Source: Paracyclopina nana
Taxonomy: Eukaryota; Arthropoda; Copepoda; Cyclopoida; Cyclopettidae
Assembly (NCBI GenBank): GCA_019096065.1
Contig: JAGUCH010000008.1
Coordinates: 439,001-503,000, forward strand
Length of the DNA: 64,000 nucleotides
Direction: 5' to 3'
Shown here in pieces: positions 55,965-64,000 of the stretch (position 1 is its first letter; each line of letters begins with the position of its first letter). Made by a program: the position numbers and the translations under genes. The notes under the pieces are model-generated. The model saw nothing but the letters and a program-made list of their open reading frames with translations. It made no database searches and was not told where the DNA came from.

Positions 55965-57911
55965 ATGGCTCGCATGCTCTCAATTGAAGAAGAGGCCATA
56001 AAAAAGGTTGATCAAGAAAACCACACGAGAAATAAAACCATGGCCTCACCAGTTGCTTCCTATACAGCTTCGGCCATGCCATGCAGCTCATCAACCATTA
56101 GGCTGCTCTTGTTAGGTAAGGATTGCATTGTAAAGTCATTTTATCGCACTGCCCATCTCTCAACTTTACAGGCCTCTTTTTCCTCTTTTATTTGGTGCTG
56201 GGAGCCTCAGTGTTCTCAGCCATCGAATCCCCAATTGAAAAGCAGGCCATGGATGACTTGAGGTCGAAAAAGAGCCAATTTCTCAAATTATATCCCTGCA
56301 TAACAGGTACATAAAGTCTAATCTATTGTTTACTTCCAAGCCGAGCCTGCGAGGGCTGAAAACAAAAAACACTCAAGTACAATGTTGTCTTGTTAACATT
56401 TTATGTATATTTTTTTAGAATCTGCTCTGGATGAGTTGATTGGAGACATTGTGGATGCCAATAACAGAGGGGTCAGCCTGGAAAAGAATGGGTCAGCTGT
56501 TCCCTCGTGGAGCTTTGGCCAATCTTTCTTCTTCTCCAGCACTGTGGTGACCACCATTGGTTATGGCCACCAAACCCCACTTTCCCCTGAGGGGAAGCTG
56601 TTTTGCATCCTCTATGCCCTCATTGGCATTCCCATGACCATGCTGCTGATTACAGCTGTCGTGGAAAGGTTAATGCTACCGGTTAATCTCCTACTCATTT
56701 GGATCAACAACACCATGGGCCATGTCTACAGTCCCTTCTGTCTCAGACTGTTCCACCTTTTTCTGGTAATTTTTTAAGCTTACCAACCATTGCAAAAATT
56801 CCATTTTAAGAGGCGCAGAACGGCGGGAAGCCAAGTGAAGCGAAGAAACCGGGACTCGAACGCCCGACCTTTCGCATGAGAGTTGCGTGTGCTATCATTT
56901 TGCGCCACTTTGACTAAACTGACGTTATGGCTAAGCTGACCGCATTGGCACCTAGCTAGTTACATAACAACTACTTTATGATCTTTTTCAGATCTTTTTG
57001 GCCATTCTTATTGCCCTCTTTTTGATTCCTGCTGCCATTTTCACCGGACTTGAGCCATCCTGGGACTATTTGGACTCGATCTATTATTGCTTCATCTCAC
57101 TCACCACTGTGGGACTGGGAGACTTTATCCCTGGAGACACTCCCGGTCAAACGCTGAGGCCACTTTACAAGGCTTGCACAACAAGTACATAAAGTTTTCC
57201 ACTGACATTTTACATTCCTTTCATTCAAATTCAAAGAATGAGCAAGTTTCTTAGCAAAGCCTCAGTTAGTAGACATATTTCATTGACAAACAATTACTTT
57301 ACAGCCCCTGGAGGATGTTACTTTACACTCCTCTTGAATTTACACAACGCTTAAAAATTTTGACAAACTGCTATAGTACAGCTAATTTTTTTATATTCTA
57401 AAATTGCATTGGAAAACTATTATCAATCAGCTTCTTTTTACATCCCTGCTTCTACTTTACAGTCCCACGTACCTCATAAAGTCTCCTTTCTTTCTAGTTT
57501 ATCTACTCATTGGAGTGACAGCCATGATGTTACTGTTGACAGTATTCTACAATATCCCCGAGTTTGACATCTCCACTTTCTTTTTGATGTCATGCTCCAC
57601 TGGCAAGCTGACCGGCATGTCCAACGTGCAGACCCTGGAAAGTGGCCAAAATGCGCCCCAAAACAGCCAGCCCGATCCCGAGAGGATCCGCTTAACCGGT
57701 CCCGGCGCAGCTGGGCCTAAATATTCACAACAGGTTAATGACTCCCTAGAGGTACTTTTTCAAACAAAATTGGCGGGAAAATTTGAAATTTGAACTCATT
57801 ATTTTCCAGCCTTCCAGAACAATAGTTAGAGCTCGATCCCGACCAGATGATGACTCGCCCAGTGATGATGGACCGAATCCAGGCCCATCCGGACGGGCTA
57901 GACTCAACTAG
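55965..57911 (+). CDS. Two-pore-domain K+ channel, TWIK (KCNK1)-like
   Basis: This is a plasma-membrane leak K+ channel subunit acting as a dimer. Exons: 55965-56115, 56172-56306, 56419-56765, 56992-57184, 57498-57751, 57810-57911; 1182 nt, 393 aa, with all phases matching. Seen: TM1 (RLLLLGLFFLFYLVLGASVF, about 46-65), extracellular cap helix region, pore 1 TTIGYGHQTPLS, TM2 GIPMTMLLITAVVERL, TM3 FLAILIALFLIPAAIF, pore 2 TTVGLGDFIPG, TM4 YLLIGVTAMMLLLTVF, and a hydrophilic C-terminal tail. GYGH in pore 1 and GLGD with the PG turn in pore 2 match the TWIK subgroup. The tail has Arg/Asp/Ser-rich segments. An in-frame TGA three codons upstream supports the start. Intron 3 contains a tRNA-like sequence. 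Confidence 0.92.
56812..56925 (-). pseudogene. tRNA-Met-like SINE or tRNA relic in a K+ channel intron
   Basis: On the minus strand TGGCGCAAAATGATAGC (A-box-like), CAACTCTCATGCG (CAT anticodon position) and GGTCGGGCGTTCGAGTCCCG (T arm with B box) occur in tRNA order and spacing. The acceptor stem does not pair and the T stem is imperfect, so it is a relic or the head of a tRNA-derived SINE rather than a working tRNA. Confidence 0.55.
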
Positions 57912-59929
57912 TTTTCTAATAGAGCTAACCAGCCTTAAAAATAGCGGCACAATTTCAAATACTTGAATTTTCAGTTTCTTTTTCTGATATTTTTAAACGG
58001 TTTGAGCGCGAAAATTTCGAAAACAGCGAAAATTACACAACGAAAACAGTTAATGGAAAATTGTTGCATAAATGTGAAATTATCAGTAAATTATAGTTAT
58101 TAAAAAAAGTGTTCTACATGTCATTGATGTGAATTTGGCTGAAGAGAAGTAATAATAAAAAAAATTGGATGAGTTTATTTACATTTTCCCATTTTGAATT
58201 CAGCTGATTTTTTTTTTAATGCTTGGAATAAATAATGAATATAGCCGTTTTTTGTTGCTTAATTTATGCAGCCCCAAAAAAATAATTCCCAGAATAAAAA
58301 CTTTTGGTATCTATTATTTTGAGGAAAAAAGTGGGATTCAATTTGAAAAATAACTACTTTTGTTGTGATTGACAGTTGGAATTTTTTGGGACACAAAAAA
58401 AGATTTTCAGTTCCTTGAAATTATTGGGGGAATGTCAGTTCAAAATTGTGATGTGATGTTTTGACGAGAAAAGCAATATTCAGGTCCCCAATTTATAACC
58501 AACAATTTGGTGCTACACAGTGGATTATTTTGTCACTTTGACGCGCATAAAACTAATTCAGACAATTAAAAGCGAAAAAATTACCTAAAAAAGCTTCGCA
58601 TAATTCACAGTAGAATATTTAAATTTCTAGTCCGCATAAAAATATTCCAGATTTTCAATTTCACACACCTGAAAGGCCTAAATTTGATATTTGAGTAATT
58701 CTTTGAAAATTGAGTAAAAATGAAATTTTGATATGTTTACAAAATGGCAAAAAGTAAATAAACTTTAGTTTGAAATTTGATTTGAAAAATACAGATAAAA
58801 AACAAGGAAAGGAAGATAATGGCGAGCTTTGAGGCTCGATTTGTTATCTTGAATGGGAGATTTTGCGTCAAAACTGTCATCCTGCAGTTAAGTAAATCCC
58901 GATTTTCTGATGTTTCTCAGCAATTTCCCATGGCCTAAAGCTGCGCCGCGCCATGATTTAAAAAGAAGTCCAACCGTCACTCGCGTGTCCCGCCCATAAC
59001 GGCCCAAGTCCCAACACATGTGTCCCACTTCCCAGGACATGTCTCCTCATCATGGGGGACTTTTTTTAAAAATCCCGAATTCAAAATCCTTTTGCAAATT
59101 GCCAATTATTTGGTGTCAAACGTAAAAATTAAAGAACGGAAAATTTGGGTTTTTTAAAAAAAAACTTCCCCAGCGTAACGGACAGTAGCGAACCGTTGCG
59201 ATCACATATGGACGTGTGAATTTCTCGTAACGGAAATATCGACCCCCAAAAAGTCTCACAGTGCTCTTTAAATTCCATCTGCTTCATTATCAACTTGTCC
59301 GTTGAAGTTGAACAACTTTGCTGCTCTCTCCACAGTTCTTCTTTTTTCAGTTGACGCCATGTGCTTTCGCGTACATTTTAAAAACCTCCATTGTCTCTAT
59401 AAAGCCTCAAAACCGTTAAATCCCCAACATCTCAAAACCGAAAAATTACCCTTTAAAATTGAAAAACGGGTCAAATTCAAATTTGAAAAATGTAAAAAAT
59501 TAAAAAAATAACAATTTTTAAAATTTGAAAAATTTAAAAAATAGCAAGCTTTAAAGTTTGAAGATGAAATGTTACGTAACGCGTTCATCCATTAACAAAT
59601 TGAGTGAAATAGATGGCCAGAATTTGGAGCCATCTCAGTGTGAATCCTAGCAGCTGCTTCCTGCCTTTTTGTAGAGGGCCAAAATGTGATTAAAAATGCC
59701 AGCAAAGCGTGACTTTTTGAGTGGTGGTTTTGCCCCGATGATCTTGCAAGAAGACCAATGGGAAAAAGTCGCATTATTAGACCATTTTCTACCACGCGCA
59801 GCCAGAAATTCCCACCCTAAGATTCACACACAAAACCATGCCTATGCATTCCTTTTGTGTGTACCTGAATTCTATTATGCTGTCTATATATTACGTCTAA
59901 ATATCAATTTAAAAAACTTAAGCCATAAA
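57912..59929. other. Intergenic 3' of the K+ channel gene
   Basis: The likely polyadenylation signal of the channel gene is AATAATAAAAAA near 58150 or AATAAATAATG near 58226. A single CACAGTGGATTATTTTGTCA...GACGCGCAT motif lies at about 58515-58548. No gene supported; frames around 59302-59588 are Lys/Phe-rich and low complexity. Confidence 0.5.
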
Positions 59930-60330
59930 AACATTAGTTTTCAATGTTTTTAAGGCAAACCAAAAGAACTTGATTTCTTAGTTTTTAAGGCATTTTTAAG
60001 GCTCTTCAAATACTTAATGTGAAAGTTTGAAAGGCATTTTTCAAAGGTAGTTTTCAATTACAAAGTTTTAAATAGTAGTTTTTAAGGCTCTTCAACAACT
60101 AAATTTCAAAGTTTCAGAGGCTCTTAGAAACCTTAATTTCCCAGTTAAGTTTTAAAATACCTTAGAAACCTTGATTTGAAAGGTAGCAAGGCTCTTTTAA
60201 GCCTTAATTTCCAAGTCTCCTAAAGTCTCAATTTTAATTAGAGTATAATTATTAAGTTCAAAGTTTTTTCTGTCCTGTGAAACTTTATTATATTTTAAGG
60301 CTCAAAAACCTAAGCTCAGAAAACCTTATT
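59930..60330 (+). repeat. Degenerate TTTTTAAGGCTCTTCAAA repeats
   Basis: Loose units of about 35-60 bp containing AAGGCTCTT, AAACCTTAATTT and AAAGTTT words. Weakly ordered, noncoding. Confidence 0.5.
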
Positions 60331-62440
60331 TTATAGCCTTTGAAAACCCCCATTTCTTAATATAGCACTCAAATTTTGTCCTTAATTTTGTCCATGCATC
60401 ACTTAAAGTAATGGACTTTTTTGAATTTTGAATATAAGGACTGACTCAAAAAGAAAAAAAGAATCATTTTTAATACCAGATGTCCTGGAACACAGTGGAT
60501 ACAATTTTTTCTCCCTCCAACCGTCAATATTTCCCATCATCATTATTCCGTGTTCTTTTGTTAAACGGTTGGAAATTTCCCGCGCCCAGTTTGAATTTCG
60601 TTGTCCCGGCCCGCCCCAAATTGCTAGAAAGACTAGAAACAGGTAGACATCAAATCTCGCTTTTCCACCCAAATAAAAGGCCAAAAACTTTGAAGTATAA
60701 TTTGTAAATGGTAGCATAAGGCCAGATAAATCGTGAAAAAGGCCTTAATCCGCATGACAGGCGCGCCAAGCGCGGGGAATTCAAAAGAGCTCGCGGAAAA
60801 ACCGTTGAGAATTCAAATTTTTCTAGTCTTCCCGCTTTTTCCCACGAGTTCCCACACTCAGCGCACAGTGGGCACGCGCCGGACTGGAGCCCGTGAGCAC
60901 AATCGGGAGAACCGGCAAAAAATTCAAATTTCACTACATAAAAGCATCTTTTTAATATCTTTTCACACAGAAACCCTTAAAAACTGACATTATATTGCCA
61001 ACAAAGTCCTTTTTCCCGGCTTTAAAAAATATCCAAATTTTTGTTTACTTGAGTTTTAAGTCATTTTTTGAACCAAATAAAAATAATAAAATGCAGCTGG
61101 ACTTTTTTTAATAAATTCAAAAAGTGGGTTAGGTTGGGTAAGGCTTAAGTATTTTTGGCTTAGTTTTGAGAGTGAGTTGGAGCATTTGTTAACCGCCATC
61201 TTTGGCTGATCTTGGGCCGGTTTTTGGCGTTGGCTCAGGTAGAGAAGATGAATCTTTGGCTGGTGTGGAAGAACCAGGAGAGCCCTTTGATTTGCTGGGA
61301 AGAAAGGTAGCCTTCTGGGAAGATTCCCTGCGCCACGCCACATTCTCCCACCTAGCACAACTCACTACAACCAGCCCAGTCCACCCCAAAAAGTCCCTAC
61401 CACATTTCAACAATATTTTTGAAATTTTTCAAAATTCAAATTGACACCAAATTCATATGTTCTAACTTAGTTCTTGACCAATTTAAGCCAAGCTAGCCTA
61501 AAGACTTGATTAAAAAACAAATATTAGGTTCTCTCATAATGTTATAATATTCTTAAATAAGTAAAGGTTAAGTTCAAAATCTTATTGAGGTTAAAAACAG
61601 TATTTTATCATTTAAATACCTCTTTAAGAAGCAAGAACTACCAAATTTTTATGGTGGGAACATCATTGAAATTAAGACATCTGAAGAATCTTTAAGGTTC
61701 TGTGCTTGAAATCAAAGTTATTAGAAATTTAGCTCTTTTTAAGGAGAGATAGACATCAGGAGAGACTGGTCAGGTTGTATTCCTGTTGTAGCAACGGCAA
61801 ATAGCTCAAAAAGTGAACCAAGTTTTCGGCTGCGTTAGTCGAATTGAGTGAGTTGGGCTCCAGCTGCTTGCTTCGCTAGTAGTTCGCTTACTCCAACTCG
61901 CGTATACAGTGCTGCCAGACGATTTCCACTGAAAACCGCCAACATTTCTGCAAAAAACGCCCCTTAGCAGCAAACGACACCCCAAAATCTGCGAATGTCA
62001 CCTTGAATGCCCGTATACATTTTTGGCATAAAATTGCCTTTTTTAATATGATTTTTAGGCTGCAAAAAATATTTTAAGTATTTTAAAACACTTGATGAAT
62101 TTAATAACAAAACAACCTATTTTTAAATTAAGCCTTACAATCTCTACAAACTTGCACTAAACCGGCAAAAATGACAAAGAAAATTGCAAATTTCAGTTAT
62201 TTTCAGGCTTTTTTTCAAAATTCGCCTTATTTAAATTATATTAAGAAACTAAAAATGGAGGTTTCTTAATTATTTTTATATGAAAATAGCAAATTTCCAA
62301 GTTTTTTGTATTATTATAAAGCCAAGTTAACTTAGATAAAAAAATAAGAGATGAAAGTTTTGCTGAAAAATAAAGCAATTAAAAAAATCGCCAAAAATCA
62401 AAACAAGTAAAATTAAGATTCATTTTGTCTGAAAAAAAAC
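60331..62440. other. Intergenic, no gene defended
   Basis: AT-rich with GC-richer islets near 60755-60915 (contains AAAAACCGTTGAGAATTC) and 61770-61930 (TCGAATTGAGTGAGTTGG, GTGCTGCCAGAC). At 61189-61444 both strands have 75-80-codon frames; neither shows a domain, and I cannot choose between them or call an exon. Confidence 0.4.
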
Positions 62441-62893
62441 GCCACTTCTGGCAACACTGCGCGACGTTCGTTGAGGAAAAACGCGAGTGCTCTGGCCGCA
62501 GGCACGGCTGGGTCATCACACCAGCTGTAGGCATCCACCGATATCTACGCCTGCACTCCACGGCGCTCTACTCTTACGCGGCGAAGCCTAGCGCGAATCG
62601 CCGGCTGTTGTGTTGGTGCTCTCAACTACACAATACGACTTTAGTTCACTCGTGTAGTTCACTGTGGCGGCAGCTAGAGCCGAGCTGTTACTTTTTTTGT
62701 TCCACCAGCAGTTTGTAAACACTGGAAAGCCACGGCCTTCCACATTTGACCGTTGCGGCTTTCCACAATAGAACAGTGCTCCTTCCAAGCCTCAAGCCTG
62801 TGGACAACCGGTTTTTAATTGGCGGAAAAAACATTAGGGTCATGGCGCGTGCCATGGTGATGATGGTAATCAGCTGGCGATAGTGGACATTCA
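62441..62893 (+). promoter_or_regulatory. GC-rich leader of the right-edge gene
   Basis: GC content and CpG frequency rise sharply here compared with the flanks, ending at the ATG at 62894. This is what a promoter plus 5' UTR would look like. No TATA box or start site can be fixed. Confidence 0.4.
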
Positions 62894-63068
62894 ATGCAGG
62901 CCGCGGCGGCGAGCAGCGAGCCGGTCAACGGCTCGGCGTCCCCGGGGTCACCGCCCGACTCGCCAATGGCCTCGGCCTCCTCCTCCTCCGCGGACACCAA
63001 CGACAAACGCATTCAAAACAACAACACTTCTTCTTACACCTCGGGAGGACGCCTCAAATTCTTCAAAG
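62894..63068 (+). CDS. First coding exon of a gene leaving the window (possibly Hairless-like)
   Basis: 58 codons plus one base: an Ala/Ser/Pro-rich start (MQAAAASSEPVNGSASP), then TNDKRIQNNNTSS and YTSGGRLKFFK, ending at a good donor (TTCAAAG|gtaggg, phase 1). Codon choice and GC are gene-like and the donor is clear, so this is probably a real first exon. The end GGRLKFFK recalls the N-terminal conserved box of arthropod Hairless, a Su(H)-binding corepressor in Notch signalling. That is from memory and rests on eight residues. Other nuclear regulators with Ser-rich starts are possible. The next exon lies outside the window. Confidence 0.55.
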
Positions 63069-64000
63069 GTAGGGTCTTAAACTTAAAATTTTAAGACCTA
63101 ATTTAGAACCTATTTTAAGGCCTACTTAACAGTAGCTCTTGCGTAAGACTTACAAGTTCTACTCAGGACAGGATTTGAAAAGGCACAAAATTGTGAAAAC
63201 TTAAACTAAGTTTTTTTAAAGACTCTTAAGAACTTAAAGTTGTGAGGTTAGAAGGCTTAAGTTATCTTAAATTGAATTCGTTGTTCAACTTAGGTAAAGT
63301 CTTGGTTCTTAGTAACTGAAGTCATGTTTTTTAACTTTTAAGTTAATTTGGGAACTTTGACTTAAACTTTTTAAGCTTTTCTTATTGATTTGTCACCTTT
63401 TGTGCATTTTAAGTCTGCTTTAATAACTTTTTTCAAATCCGTTTTTAGGACTTGAATTCTTTGAAAATGGACTTAAAAATGCGTATTTTTTTTTTCAATT
63501 TCACTATTTAGAAAAAGGTATTTTTGACATCCTTCTTAAAGTTGTCATCAGCTGAACTCTGAAGGCGGTTTCTAAAGCGGATTTCCATTCAAAAAATGGT
63601 CAGCTGCTGAGCTCTGCAGGCTTGACAGATGGCAGTTCAATATCCATTCATAGGGAGAATGCTAAAAATAGGTGCAAAAATGGTCGAAAACATGGCTCAA
63701 ACGAAGAACTTTATGGTTTTATTGAACCTTTTTTTCTGCTTTACTTCCCCACTTTATGACCTTTTAAAATGGATGATGGCAAAAAAAAGCTAGATATAGT
63801 TCACATTTTACTGTCAAAGAAAAAAAAGCTTCAAATGTCAAGTGTTCCTTCAAATATATTAGGTGGAAAATATTTTGAATACTTAATTTAGTGTGAAATT
63901 CTTAGCTGAAAGCTCAGCTTATCAATTTGTCTCAGTTAGGGTCAGTTCTAAGCTTTTCTCAGTACTTCTCAGTTTTTCTCAGTATTTCTAAGCATTTTCC
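63069..64000 (+). other. Start of a long first intron
   Basis: From the donor at 63069 to the window end no acceptor plus exon can be recognised. It is AT-rich with AACTTAAGTTTT-like words and ends in TTTCTCAGTACTTCTCAG-type short repeats (about 63950-64000). Confidence 0.5.

Noticed and set aside
56766..56777. Stop after LFLVIF as the end of the K+ channel gene
   Set aside because: Reads into intron 3. Splicing 56765 to 56992 continues with TM3, pore 2 and TM4 in phase.
61189..61444. Possible exon (75-80 codons) on either strand
   Set aside because: Both strands are open with low-complexity translations, no clear splice pair and no family resemblance.

Overview
The window is animal nuclear DNA. 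It has spliced genes with GT-AG introns (many only 43-75 nt), large AT-rich intergenic spaces, many tandem arrays and several small inverted-repeat elements. The gene set (Delta ligand, BET bromodomain protein, two-pore K+ channel, Ctr copper transporter, C2H2 zinc-finger protein) is metazoan. A Delta with nine EGF repeats, plus a possible Hairless-type first exon at the right edge, leans towards an arthropod such as a crustacean. That is inference; I cannot name the species. No bacterial operons, CRISPR arrays, rRNA genes or intact tRNA genes were seen.

Layout: 1-1091 is Delta 3' flank. 1092-5520 (minus) is a complete eight-exon Delta gene, 778 aa, ending in the PDZ-binding tail ATEV, with a spliced 5' UTR and a TATA-like box near 5870. 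About 5.9-33.2 kb is a 27-kb stretch without convincing genes; it holds about a dozen tandem arrays, several MITE-like inverted repeats and many CAGCTG E-boxes. 33346-35671 (minus) is a two-exon zinc-finger protein of 729 aa with SUMO-interaction-like motifs. 38247-42582 (plus) is a six-exon Ctr/SLC31-type copper transporter of 641 aa with an unusually long ectodomain. It converges on a divergent BET protein, 42876-45910 (minus, 471 aa), whose TATA-like promoter lies near 46740. 47392-52224 is a 4.8-kb foldback-like element: long inverted termini around a satellite whose orientation keeps flipping. 52.2-53.1 kb is another tandem array. 53156-54961 (minus) is an intronless AtuA-family gene. 55965-57911 (plus) is a TWIK-type two-pore K+ channel, 393 aa. 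The rest is intergenic until 62894, where the first coding exon of a plus-strand gene leaves the window.

The strongest discovery is in the copper-transporter gene. A 1518-bp inverted-repeat element with an 8-bp target duplication (GTTCAGGT) sits inside what was one coding exon. Because the duplicated target contains CAG|GT, splicing from the left copy to the right copy removes the element plus one duplicate and restores the old codons exactly. This looks like an intron made by a DNA transposon (an introner-like event). A second 579-bp element with its own 8-bp duplication is nested inside it.

Exon models were built by hand from splice consensus, phase continuity and family resemblance. For each complete spliced gene the exon lengths sum to a multiple of three. 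The weakest junctions are in the BET Lys-rich linker and between copper-transporter exons 1-3.
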